Assembly: GCA_021464415.1 (NCBI GenBank)
Contig: CM038466.1
Span: 21,701,017 to 21,765,016, forward strand
Reading direction: 5' to 3'
From: Lonicera japonica
Taxonomy: Eukaryota > Streptophyta > Magnoliopsida > Dipsacales > Caprifoliaceae
DNA: 64,000 bases
This document shows, piece by piece, positions 1 through 12,000 of this stretch; positions within the stretch are counted from its first letter, which is position 1, and the number at the start of each line of letters is the position of its first letter. The notes below the pieces were generated by a model. That model did no database searches. It worked only from the letters and a program-made list of their open reading frames with translations, and was not told where the DNA came from. A program made the position numbers and the translations under genes.

Positions 1-698
1 AATTTAGTCCAAGTTAACATTTAAATTGGATGGAAGGGCCAATTTAAAATTCGGTTAATAGTTTAAGTATTTAAATAAAACAAAATTTTATTTAAAAGTC
101 AAAGTGAAATAATATTAATAATTTAGAGGCCATTGGAATATTTTACTTGAATACTCGCGCATATATATATATAACTTAAGAATGTTCTAAAAGCTAAAAG
201 GTTCTCATATTTGCATCATGAATTCTTTTGCACGAGCTCAAGTGACAAGATTTATCATAAAGATTGAGAAGAGGAGGAAAAATTCTCAATCTGCCATAAA
301 GATACAAAAGAATGGGTGTTCCTTAAAAAAGAAACAGTGGGCGGTGGTTACAAAGATTAATAAAGAAAAATAAAGCAAAAAAGTTGGTGAGCAGGGAATT
401 ATTAAACTTTTTATTTAATTAATCTTAACCACTAATTAGAGAGAGAATCGGAATTCCCGGACAAATGATTTACCTACGAAATAGAAATAGAAAATACACG
501 AGGTATTACCTATGAAAATTCGTCTGTGAAAGTCCATCAACAAGACCGTCATTTATAAATTAGCAATTGTTGCAGCTTATCTTGATAGCGTATTCCTAAT
601 TTGTAATGTAGGACTTAAATTCTCACTGGCCAATTTCCTGAGGGTCAGTTTTCAAGTGGATATTATTCTCTATCCCAAACTGAATGTGAAAATATCAC
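1..698. other. AT-rich intergenic DNA, no gene seen
   Basis: No coding segment, RNA gene or clear repeat boundary was recognised here. The sequence is AT-rich with short TA runs. It is the left flank of the copia insertion; the flank resumes after 6218. Confidence 0.6.
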
Positions 699-703
699 CT
701 GAC
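699..703. repeat. Target site duplication CTGAC (left copy)
   Basis: The five bases before the left LTR match 6214-6218 after the right LTR, as expected for integrase-mediated insertion of a Ty1/copia element. Confidence 0.9.
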
Positions 704-942
704 TGTTGACGATTAGAGAGAAAGATGAGAGAATTAATTCTATTTTTATGATTAATGAAAGAATACAAAGGTCCCTTAAATAGGGATTGAATGGGCTGTA
801 CATGGAAATAAAATAATATCCCATAATTCTAGGAATTATGGTGGTAGTCAACTATACCATTTATACATATGCCATATATATATATATCCTACCATATTGA
901 TAATTCTAATAATATATCCTACCATATCTACATATTCTAATA
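704..942 (-). repeat. 3' LTR of the copia element
   Basis: This is 239 bp. It starts TGTTGACGATTAG and ends ATTCTAATA on the plus strand, so the element-strand ends are TATTAG...CAACA. It differs from the 235-bp LTR at 5979-6213 by a TA-repeat length change near 870-890 and one T/C difference near 736. Confidence 0.95.
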
Positions 943-951
943 CTCCCCCTC
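943..951 (-). other. Polypurine tract (plus-strand priming site)
   Basis: The element strand reads GAGGGGGAG immediately before the 3' LTR, the usual place for second-strand DNA priming. The polyprotein stop codon at 950-952 overlaps its edge. Confidence 0.85.
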
Positions 952-3900
952 AAGTTGGCACACATATATCGAACATGCCCAACTTGCTAATTAGCTTGGT
1001 GAATATCTTCTTTGTCACGGCCTTGGTGAGGATGTCAGCTAACTGATCTTCGGAGCGAACATGAGGAACATAAATAACTTTCTCTTCTAACTTCTCTTTG
1101 ATGAAGAACCTATCCACTTCAACATGCTTTGTTCTGTCATGTTGAACTGGATTGTGTGCGATATCACATGCTGCCTTGTTGTCGCAATATAGTACCATGG
1201 GTTCTGTTGGAGGAAAACCAAGATCTGTCAGTAGCAGTTTCAACCACAATAACTCTTGTATACCGACTGCCATTCCTCGATATTCTGCTTCTGCGCTTGA
1301 TCGGGATACTACATTTTGCTTCTTACTTCTCCAAGTAACCAAGTTTCCTCCTACAAATGTGAAGTACCCTGAAGTAGACCTCATGTCACATATATTACCT
1401 GCCCAATCAGCATCAGTGTATCCTTCAACCTTCAGAATATCCTCATTTTTCTGGAATAGAATTCATTTTCCAGGAGCTGCTTTAAGATAACTAATAATCC
1501 TCATAACTGCCTGCATATGCTTCTCCCCTGGATTATGCAAGAATTGACTGACGATACTCAATGCATATGATATATCAGGCCTTGTATGTGCTAGGTACAT
1601 CAATCTTCCTACCAATCTCTGATAGCGCCCTTTATCAACGGGTACTTGATCTGTTTCGACTTCTAATTTCAATCCTTCCTCCATTGGAGTCTCTGATGGT
1701 TGACAAGCAGACATCCCGGTTTCATTCAGCAAATCTAGGGCATACTTTCTTTGAGATAGAAAAATGCCTTTTGATGATCTAGACACTTCAATCCCCAGAA
1801 AATAATTTAAGCTTCCAAGATCTTTCATCTCAAACTCCTGAGATAAGAGTTTCTTCAATGCCTGTTATTCTTGAGGGTCGTTTCCTGTGAGCACCATATC
1901 ATCTACATAAACGATAAGAGCCGTAATCTTCCCATGGCTCCTTTTCAAAAATAAAGTATGATCGGAATTACTCTGGCTGTATCCAAACTTTCGCATTGAT
2001 CTCGCGAATCTTCCAAACCAGGCTCTAGGGGATTGTTTTAACCCATATAAAGATTTCTTCAACTTGCAGACTTTATTTGTATGCTCAACCGGGATCTTAT
2101 ATCCAGGTGGGAACTCCATATATACTTCCTCCTCTAAATCCCCATGTAAAAAAGCATTATTCACATCAAACTGTTGTAGAGGCCAGTCCAAATTTGCAGC
2201 CAATGAGAGTATCATGCGCACAGTATTGATTTTTACCACTGGTGCAAATGTCTCCAGATAATCAATCCCATGTGTTTGTGTATAGCCTTTTGCAATTAGT
2301 CTTGCCTTGAATCTTTCGATTGTACCATCTGCTTTAAATTTTATAGTGTACACCCACTTGCAACCCACCTTCTTCTTTCCTGCTGGTAATTCGGTTAACT
2401 CCCATGTGTCATTTTTCAACAAGGATTTCATCTCCTCATCCATTGCTGATTTCCACTTAGAATCACATAAGGCTTCCTGCACACTATTAGGAATAGATAC
2501 AAAATATAATTGATTCACAAAAGATTTGTTAGATGCAGTTAACTGATCATATGACACATAATTACTCATGGGATATTTGGCTTTGCTGGTAAAATCTGGG
2601 TCATATGTGGGTTTAGGTATACCTCTATTTGCTCGGTTAGGAAGTTTCTTTATAGGAATAGAAGGAGATACCTAGGAGACTTCAGTTTCAGGGATATTTG
2701 AAGAGGACGATTGGTTGTTTGCGTTATGCGGAGATGGAGACAACCCAACTTCACTAGAAAATCTTTCTGCTGTTTCTGTTAACTTTACGGGTAGTGGGGT
2801 TTCAGTTGTCTCTGCTGTTGGTGGTGAACCTGAAGTCAACGTTGGAATTACTTCTATTGAGCTTGTCTCTTCCTCATTGACATTCCCAAATGACTGAACT
2901 TCCTTATAGTGCTCCCCCTGAAGTTTAGTCCTATCAAAGTACATAGTTTTTTCATGAAACGTAACATCCATGGTGACGTACAGTTTCTGTGTAAGAGGAT
3001 GATAACACCGATACCCTTTCTGAGAGGCTGCATACCCGACAAAGATGCACTTGAGAGCGCGAGGTTCAAGCTTATGCCGTTGTTCCTTTGGTAAGTGGAC
3101 AAATGTGACACATCCAAACACCCGGGGAGGAAGATTGGACACGGTAGGGGCCGAGACAAACTTAGCTAGAACTTCGAAGGGTGTCTGAAAATCAAGTGTA
3201 GCGGAAGGAATGCGGTTTACCAAATAGGCAGCCGAGGACAGTGCTTCGCCCCAATATGAGGTTGGTGTGTTTGCGCCAATCAATGATGCCCGAACTATTT
3301 CCAACAGATGACGATTTTTTCGTTCGGCAACCCCATTATGTTGAGGTGTATAAGGACATGTAGTTTGATGAATGATTCCATGGAGTTTGAAGAATGCCTG
3401 TAACTCTGTACTCATATATTCACCACCATTGTCACTGCGGAGAATTTGAATAGTAGCGTTATACTGTGTACGGATCTGTTTATGAAATCCTTGGAACAAA
3501 GCATTAACTTCACTTTTTGATTTCATGGGACAAATCCACGTCATTCAAGTGCAATCATCAATGAATGTGACAAACCATCGTATACCACTTAAAGAAGAAA
3601 TGTGAGAAGGACCCCATACATCAGAATGAATAATCATAAATGGAACTGAACTTTTATTTAATGAAGGTTTAAATGAAGTACGATGACTTTTAGCCAGTTC
3701 ACAAGTCTCACAATGAAAGACAGAAGAATCAACTTTATTAATTAAACTGGGAAATAGTTTCTTTAAGTAACCAAACGATGCGTGTCCTAACCGACGGTGC
3801 CATAACCAAAGTTCATCGACAATCTTCTTTTCAGATGTACTAGTGTTCAAGGCTTTATGCAAACGATCTGTACTGTTCAGCTCCAGGTCCAGGTAGTACA

Positions 3901-5224
3901 ATTTTTCGCGCCTAACGCCACAACCAATCGTTTTCTTCGTCTGAATATCCTTAAAAACACAATGAGAAGGCCAAAATATGACAATACAGTGTAAGGCATT
4001 AGTTATTTGAGCAACGGATAATAGATTATAATCTAGGGATGATACTACGAGGACAGAGCTTAGGTTCAGGGTGTCTGATAAATTGACTGATCCTTTTCCT
4101 ACCACAGGAACTGGAGTACCATTGGCTGTGGAAACAAAGGTCTGAGGTGATGGAATTAAGGGTGTAATCATGTTTGAATTAGATGTCATATGATCAGTGG
4201 CACCAGAATCAATTACCCATGTATTATTCAAAACAGAGACAGAATTTAAAGCCATACCTGATGTGCTTGTGGTGGTGAGTAAGCCTGAGGCCTGTTTGTT
4301 ACCTCCCTCTGTGTTTGGACCGGTTTTGCGATTGCGAGTATCCTTCCACCAATCAGGATAGCCAATGATTTCATAGCAGGCCTTCTTCGAGTGTCCGGTA
4401 AGTCCGCAGACAGAGCATGGGGGGTATTTGAAGTTGGAGCCCCGAGAGTCATTTGGCCGATTACCAGATCGCTTATCTGAATTTCGCCAATTAGAATTGG
4501 AAGGGGTTTGATTACGGGCTACCATAGCCACAGTATCTGTTGTTGGGCTCATTGTTTGTCGTCGAAGAACTTCACGACGAACCAGGGCATACACCTCTTC
4601 TAGTTCTGGAATTGGGTCCTTTCGCAAAATTTCACCCCGGATCTGTTCAAGTTCCTTATCTAGCCCGGCAAGAAAAATGTGGACTCTCAAGCGTTGAACT
4701 GACCTCCTGTACGACTCTACATCAGTAGGACTTTCCATAATTACTTTATCACGATGGTCCAGCTCGCTAAATATTTCTGTCAACTCCCCATAAAATTCAG
4801 ATATTGGTCGCCCACCCTGCTTGGCAGAAAAAACTCGTTGGTTTAGAGAAAAAACCTGTAATTCATCGGCCCCATCATGAAATGCCGTAGCCAGTGATTT
4901 CCAGATTTCACGTGCTGTAGGAATGCGAATGTAGCGTTTCATGATTTCGGGTTTCATGGACATTAAGAGCCAGCGTTTGACTCGTTGATTATCGGGGTAC
5001 CATTTATCAAACTCCGGTGTTCCTTCTTTCGGAATTGAGACTGAACTTTGAATAAAGGAGAATTTTTGTTTCTCCGCGATGTGCATTTCCATGAGTTGAG
5101 ACCATATATCATAATTGGTCTCATCGAGTAGGAGGCCAATATTGAATGAGGATCCCTCAGTTTGAATGATGAGAGTGGTATCCTTTGTAGATGAGCCAAT
5201 TATTGAAGTAGTGTCGGAAGCCAT
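950..5224 (-). pseudogene. Copia gag-pol polyprotein with four in-frame stops
   Basis: The polyprotein runs in one frame from ATG at 5224 to TGA at 950-952. Gag comes first, with a CX2C-GH-C zinc knuckle near 4380-4420. Then come protease (DSGATDH near 4190-4215), the integrase zinc region (HRRLGHAS near 3790) and integrase core, reverse transcriptase with an intact YVDD near 1890, and RNase H with YCDNKAA near 1160. The frame is broken by TGA at 3545-3547 (integrase core, after FIDDCT), TAG at 2672-2674 (after integrase), TAA at 1865-1867 (just after the RT active site) and TGA at 1463-1465 (before RNase H). There are no frameshifts; the sequence on both sides of each stop stays collinear with the family. 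Any movement of this copy must have used proteins from another element. Confidence 0.95.
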
Positions 5225-5324
5225 TGAAGTAAGGTTGAATACCTGGTGATCGGGGTTGAATCTGGAAATTCTGAGGCCGCGGCTGTGTTCAGAACGTCGA
5301 AAAATGCCAGAAAGGATTTCTGCC

Positions 5325-5480
5325 GGTCAACGGTCAAAGGCCTGGTCAACAGTCAACGGTCTGGTCAACGGGTAGGGCTGACGTGGCAGCTGACGTGGCA
5401 GTATGGGTGACGTGTCTAGGTGACGTGGTAGTAGTGCTGACGTGGCCGCTTATGTGGCAGAGGACGTGTCAGCGGATGTG
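5325..5480 (-). promoter_or_regulatory. Clustered W-box and bZIP (C/G-box hybrid) motifs in the copia leader
   Basis: In the untranslated leader between 5' LTR and gag, the plus strand has GGTCAA at 5325, 5332, 5344 and 5363 and AGTCAA at 5351. On the element strand these are TTGACC/TTGACT, the WRKY-binding W-box core. Directly next to them are TGACGTGG at 5379, 5391, 5421 and 5438 and TGACGTGT at 5408, with weaker variants to about 5478. TGACGTGG is a known plant bZIP target. The motifs are seen; a function in transcription is inferred. Confidence 0.55.
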
Positions 5481-5967
5481 GCGGTTTACCAAGTAGTGGT
5501 AAGTGTATGTTGAAATAAAGAAAAAAAGTTGTAGTGGCTGGGATTTGAACTCTGGATAAATCTGGGGAAACCTGATGCTGTTGCCAGTCGAGCTGCGTGC
5601 TGTTTGTTAATATATTTGGACGTCGATTTCTTTTGACCTGTGTGTCTGAGTTAGTTCTGACGGCGCGTGGCTTAATCGCGGAAATAATGGTGTAGTCTTC
5701 TCGGCGCGTGAGAGCGCGTGGTTGCTTCAATCGAGGTGGTTCTTACGGTTTTAGGATCGTCTATTTGAGACGATGATGATGGTATGATTTTTGGTTTGAT
5801 TAAGTCGCGGTACGTGACGAACGAATGAACAGAAGATAGATCTGAAGGTAGGGTTGATGTGGCTGAGGGCGTGGTGGTCTGGGGTGACTTCGTGGTGTTG
5901 TGTAGGAGGGTTTCGTGGTGGCTGTGTGGTTGGGGTAGGGCGGCTAGGGTTTGTGTTTTGTTTTTCC

Positions 5968-5978
5968 CTCTGATACCA
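5968..5978 (-). other. Primer binding site for initiator tRNA-Met
   Basis: The element strand reads TGGTATCAGAG directly after the 5' LTR. This is the standard complement of the 3' end of plant initiator tRNA-Met used to prime reverse transcription. Confidence 0.95.
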
Positions 5979-6213
5979 TGTTGACGATTAGAGAGAAAGA
6001 TGAGAGAATCAATTCTATTTTTATGATTAATGAAAGAATACAAAGGTCCCTTAAATAGGGATTGAATGGGCTGTACATGGAAATAAAATAATATCCCATA
6101 ATTCTAGGAATTATGGTGGTAGTCAACTATACCATTTATACATATGCCATATATATATCCTACCATATTGATAATTCTAATAATATATCCTACCATATCT
6201 ACATATTCTAATA
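5979..6213 (-). repeat. 5' LTR of the copia element
   Basis: This is 235 bp and nearly identical to 704-942. It is followed by the CTGAC target duplication at 6214-6218. It should hold the element promoter, reading leftward. Confidence 0.95.
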
Positions 6214-6313
6214 CTGACAAAAGATAAAAATAAAATAAAATAAAGGTAGCTAGATGAATTAAGAAAAAAATATGTAGTAGCAATTGTAATAGTCTCGGTA
6301 CTAGCATTGAGCA

Positions 6314-7651
6314 CATGATTCAAAGTATTGGTCGATACCAATCTGATATGGCAGATAATGAGTTAAAATAGAGAGTGCCGAACCGCTATTATGACTCGAT
6401 ATGATTAAATTCGCGGTATTTTAAAATATCACTGATATTTTACCGAAATTATACTGAGTCGCCGATATTTCATTCTGTATTGCAAAAAAACAAAAAAAAA
6501 CAAAAAAAACGAAAAGGTGACTAAAGTGACTAAAGTTACAAAAAAAAATATAAAATGTTGCTGCATGTTGGACTTTGAAGACTTAGAGTGTAAATTGGCA
6601 ACTATTAAAAAAAAATTTGTTGATTTGTTCCAAAGTAATTTGTTAATCTTTGCTTAATTAAATTAGCAATTATTGAAAAAAACGGTTGATTTGTTCAATT
6701 GTTTCAAAATAATTTGTTAATCTTTACTTAATTAAATTGACTTAATTCTAAGAAAGAGAAGATCAGAAAAAGGAAGAAAAGAAAGAAGAAAAATAATAGG
6801 AAAAAAAGGAAGAAAAGAAATAAAGCAAAAGAAGGAAGAAAATAAATAAAGTTACAGCGTGCAGGCATGTTGAAAATATAATACTCTTGGTTTCTTGCAG
6901 TCTTGCTAGTACTAAAGTAGTAGGTAAAAGAAAGAGGACTAGAGGTTGAAAAAAAAAAGTTAATAAAGTCGTCACGAGATTCATTCTACATTCACAATAT
7001 CTTCATTAGACATTAGTTCATTTCTTCATATGCTTAAAATTACAAACATATTTCTCTTTGTTTCTTCATATGCTCTGCCTCCAGGTATGTCTTTCTTTCC
7101 TTCTTTTTCTTTTATACAATATATACAAATTTAAATATAAAAATAATATATATATATATATGAGTGGAATGACTAATCAAATTTTTCTAATTATGGATTA
7201 TTTAGCCATTCCTCTCATCCTTACCCCACACGTGCTAATTCTTAACTTCCTTTATATTTTCATTCCTCGTCGCTGGAGTTCTTGAGTAATGATAATAATG
7301 ATAATCCATAGCATTATTCTAGGCCTAATTGAACTTATATTTAAGATATTTGTGTTTTATAAAATTGTATTTTTATATATTTATTGAATTATGATGTAAT
7401 ATTATATTACCAAGTACGATAGATGATGGTATTTCAATATAGGCTATGTAACTTGTACTAGATAATGTTATTATGCTTATCTAATTAATCTATCTTATTA
7501 ATCTTATACTTTATAATTTTTTCATATTTTTTTTGTGATTTTTTGGGTCTTTTAAATAATGAATCAGTCCAGATCGTCGAAACCGAAACCGATATTCGAG
7601 TTGAAAATTAAGTGGCCGAGTTGGCCTCCGAAATTGCGACTTTGAACCATG
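6314..7651. repeat. Possible degenerate DNA element
   Basis: A short inverted match pairs CATGATTCAAAGT at 6314-6326 with ACTTTGAACCATG at 7639-7651. Both ends are followed inward by CGATA-rich sequence of a kind common in plant repeats. No target duplication and no transposase were found. The interior (6480-7300) is AT-rich with purine and poly-A stretches. The boundaries are uncertain. Confidence 0.25.
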
Positions 7652-9031
7652 ATTGCGCATTTCATCATATATATGTACCTCTACTTTTATTGATGGTGGC
7701 AAATAGGTAGACCAATTTCATTGATTTGTCCCTAAATTTACGACTTATATTATTTTATTTTTTTACACTAAATACAGGTGTACATGCAATGCGCGGGTAT
7801 ATATTAGTCTCGTGCATGTGTAAAATTTGGTATAAAATTATTATTATTTTAATGATTAGAAATGATGTTTTCAAAATTTAAATTGCAGATTTGAGCCCAA
7901 TTAATTACACATGTTTTTCAAAACAAAATTAAAGAAAATAAAATAAAAAATTCACAAAAATCAATCTTATGACCGCTTACCCGAACTTCCATTTTATAGT
8001 AGTATACATTAGATCGTTTCTTTTCTTTCCATATCAACATGTTTTCCTTAAGAAAATGGTTCAGAAGGAAAAATAAAAAATAAAAAAAATCTCAATTTCC
8101 TTTCTCTATTCTCCATTTTCCCATTCAAATGAACAATGCAAATGCATTATTTCCTTACTGTAGTTTATTTCTTACAATCTTATTTTTCTCTCCAAAATAT
8201 TGACTGACTGTTTTTTTAGTAAATCCATACAAATTACAGCACAATGGTAGAAAAATATATGTTGCATTTGAACCTGGTGAGACTCAAATTTGACATCTTT
8301 AAATTAGGGTAAAATTATTAAATCCAACTCTTTTAGAGCAATGAAAATCATTTTAAAGTAGTAATTGGATGAGCCAAAATCTGTAACATCTGATTTGAAA
8401 TTAATGTTCCAAAATTTTTCAACCCATGGAGAGTGATTTTCTTCAAGGATTATTTATTACACGCATAAATCCACATGCTCTAAAATTAAACTGATGGATA
8501 AATTTAGGTGATCCTTGAAAGAAGATGAGGTGGGACAAAATTTGTATAAATTTTAAATTTAGGCATCTTGCATATTTGTTCACACTTTTAACTAATTGAA
8601 ATTAAACTTGCATAATAAATATTATAAAAAAAATGAAATAAAATGAAGGGGCGTAAACCAAAGGTATAAAATTACCGCTAGAACAATGTTAAAGTCGAGT
8701 GGATTTGATTTTTTAGAATTATTGAAATAACGCGAATTAATCCAGGTTTGCGACCCCAGTGGATGTGAGTATGTGACCATGAATAAAATAAAAATAAAGG
8801 GGCGTAAATTACACGAGAGAAATGGGCGGAAGACGTTACCCGCGTGTTGAAAGGCTTCCACTTCCACAGTCTATCTCTCATTTCTCAGTCACTAAAACAG
8901 CTCATCTTCAAAATTCTCATTTCGGATTACCCCCTTTCCTCAACAATCAAATACCTCACAACTCTGCAATTGTACACACACGCACGTATATATATATATA
9001 TACATATATCCATTTTAGGGTTTATTTGGAG
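7652..9031. other. Intergenic DNA and probable promoter/5' UTR of the FHA gene
   Basis: No gene is seen from 7652 to about 8820. The last 200 bp before 9032 are pyrimidine-rich with a short TA run at about 8987-9006, consistent with promoter or 5' UTR. An in-frame upstream ATG at 8822 would add 70 residues unlike the family, so 9032 is preferred as the start. Confidence 0.4.
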
Positions 9032-12000
9032 ATGGCAACTGTTGCTCCTCCTCCTCCGTGGATCCCTGAGGACGACCTCTTGTTGAAAAATGCTATTGAG
9101 GTAGAAGCTCCGCAATTCTCTTTTAGTTACACTCAATTTCAACTTCTAATTTGTTCTGCAACCTTTTAATCCTTATTCAACTCGATTTCTTCTGCGCTTC
9201 GAGTGTTATTCTTTTATATATAATGATTGGTCTAGAATTTTCTCAATCGCAGCTTTTGAAATTCATGTTCAGATAATTAAGTAAATGCTCATCTGTAGAT
9301 TAGAATTTTGAAATAACGCTTTATGAGAGGATCTGTTTTCTATTTGGAGAATGAATGGCACCTATTGATTGATGATATGGTGAATTTTTAGCTTTCTAAT
9401 TTCAATTTCAATTTGAATCTAGTATAGTGTAATGGAAATCTAAACTCTCTCGCTATATATATATATATATATATCTCTTTCACACAGACACACACTCTAT
9501 CACACAATCTTCCTATGGATATAGTTGGATATGTTTCCACTTGTTTGTTAGACATCTTATTATTCCCCTTTCTGAATGTGATTTGTGTTTTTATTTCTGG
9601 GTCTTAGCTTTATTTAGGAGATATGCAGTTTTCTGGTAAATCAATGGTTTTGGGAACTATTTTCTGGATGTAAGTTGATGGCCAAAGAGTTTTGTAGATT
9701 ACCTTCTTTCCTTTGGTTTCCTTTTGCAGGCTGGTGCTTCTCTGGAAGCACTAGCTAAAGGGGCAGTGCAATTTTCTCGGAGATTTACCTTTCGTGAGCT
9801 ACGAGACCGGTGGCATTCTCTTCTTTATGATCCTGATATTTCCGCTCAAGCTTCTGCTCGCATGGTGGAACTAGAAAATACTGGTTCCAATCCTTCAGTG
9901 AAGTTCAATAGACTTGACAATTCTAAGGGAAGTGGAAAAGTCCCTGAGAAGAGGAAAATTGGAAGCATTCGTAGAGAATATTATGCTATGCGGAAGAGAA
10001 TTAGAAGTGAACTTTTTAACGGTTCTGACCTAGGTTTTCTTCCGGAACCCAATCTTCATAATTGTGGTGAGCATGGAGGTGATTTTCAGGAGCATCTAAC
10101 TCTTGATAATGAGCCTCGAGATGGAAATTCTATTCTAGATGGATGTATCTCTAACAATTTTAGGTTTCATGAAACAGACCTTGATATCCTACGCCATGCA
10201 TTTCCAGAAACATTGGTGGATATTTCTCCGACCACTGCTGTTGATGACAGTGCTAATGTATTTAATACTGTTGAAGATAATCATCCAAATAGGAATGCGA
10301 GGAACAATAGCTTATATGGATTTCCTGAAGATGTTTCGCCCTTAAGAAATAAGTGCGGGGGTTCTTTTGAGCCGGTTATTGAACGCAAAGATGCTGCTTG
10401 CATGCTTCAAGATAATTCAGGTAACTTTGAAAAAGGCATGGTTGATGAGGAAACAAGGCCCTCGCATGCGTTGCCCAATCAAAAACTTTTCGAACCGGAC
10501 TTTTCTCAAACCAAATCATCACCAACCTTTTCTATGAATGAAACTCACCAAAATCTTTCTTCTCGGTATGGAGAAAGACAGCATTTCAACTCCCCTGATT
10601 CAGATGATAATCCTTCATGTCACATTATGGGATTTTCTCCCCTGCCGAGGCTGCCGCTCTGGAAAACTATGGAAGACGTATCTGCACCTGCAATGCCAGT
10701 CAGTGCGGACAGTGGAGATAGAACTCAGGGTGTGGAAGGGACATCAGAAGGTCCTGAAAATGGTGATCATCAGCGAGAGAGTCCATCAGGATTTGATGTT
10801 ACTCACTCTGAACCACTTTTGAGAGAACACGATAATGCTGGTTTTATTAATTCAACCACTATCTCAGAGGGTGATTTTGCAGATCTTTCAGATTCACTTT
10901 TGGACTTCGGAAATGAGGAAGGGCTTCTCTTCATGGATGTAGACGGGAAAGACACAATAGACAAATCTTGTTATGATCATCTCAATTCACTACTCTTGAG
11001 TTCTCCTAGTGATTTGCAGGATGGCGAGTTACACAATATTGAACCTGAGGCCTCAGTAGTTCCAAGTGCTGGCCTCGCAACTCCTATTGCACCGTGTCCT
11101 ACAGAGTCAGAAAACATTACTTCCACTGTTCATGTTGACCAGCCAAATGTTCATCATGCAGAAGGTTAATGTGCCGACAATATCAGTCTTAAATCCTGAG
11201 CCTCTCGAACATAAGGATGGTGGCAGTACTTGTTGCACATTGAACACTGAAGACCCAGAAATCCCATGTAATGATGATATTTTCTTGCTCATTCACCCAG
11301 ACACGTCGTTTGGTGAGTCTGCAAAACAACCAATTACCGCTGATTCTATTGAACCATTATCTTCCTCGGCTGATGAGAAGGATAGTGAACAAGGACTCAA
11401 CTCGATGAAGGGGAATGATCCTGTAAAATCACTTGCATGGCCACATAAGGATGGACCCCGTATGTTGCCGGAATCGGGTCCGGGCCACTCACTCGTCGGT
11501 CGTGTTGGCAAATCTGAGCTGCCTGATACTAAATGTCAGGTTCCCGCAGACACTAAAAAGGCTCTTAGAGACCCAAATCAACGGAGATCCACGCAGGCAA
11601 CTCCAATCTCTAACACAGATGGATTGCTGGAGGAAGATATTACTAAAGTTGAATTGAGGGTATCTTGCTCTTAGTGTCCATTATTTCTTGTCATTTTTTA
11701 CTTTGCTACCCATTTTAGATGCGAAACCAGACTTTCCCTGTTTTCATAAATTTGATTTTGCATGCGTGTGAATCTCAAAGAATTACATAAAAACAAGGGG
11801 TTAAGTCAAAGGATTATGTTCCTCTGATTTTTATGTAATACTTTGAGATTCCTCTGCATGCAAGGTGCAAATTCTAATGATTATGGAAACAGGGGGTAAG
11901 TCTAATTTCACATCAAAAATAGGGGGCAAAGTAAACAAAGCCATGTTTCTTTCTTCCATCAGTCTCTGCTTGGTTGTGATCTTATTTGAGATTTATCTCT

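Larger units (their letters stand above)
704..6213 (-). mobile_element. Ty1/copia LTR retrotransposon, full length but defective
   Basis: All structural parts are visible. Two near-identical LTRs (704-942 and 5979-6213) are flanked by the same 5-bp duplication CTGAC at 699-703 and 6214-6218. A primer site complementary to initiator tRNA-Met adjoins the inner edge of the right LTR, and a polypurine tract adjoins the left LTR. The element therefore reads right to left and is 5,510 bp long. Protein order is gag, protease, integrase, reverse transcriptase, RNase H, which is the copia order. The LTRs differ by one substitution plus a 4-bp change in a TA repeat, so insertion was recent. The coding region has four in-frame stops and cannot make a full polyprotein. 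The gag zinc knuckle and following sequence resemble Ale/Retrofit-type copia elements, but the lineage is a guess. Confidence 0.97.

Noticed and set aside
1152..1490. Plus-strand ORFs inside the copia element
   Set aside because: Antisense shadows of RNase H coding sequence.
8822..9031. Upstream in-frame ATG extending the FHA gene
   Set aside because: It adds 70 residues unlike the family. The family start (M, then a short Pro-rich stretch before WIPEDD) lies at 9032, and the upstream stretch looks like leader DNA with a TA repeat.
11164..11185. A 22-nt GT...AG intron that would restore the exon 2 frame
   Set aside because: Its length fits the frame, but plant introns are much longer (about 60 nt or more). 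A one-base insertion is simpler and keeps the conserved residues between.
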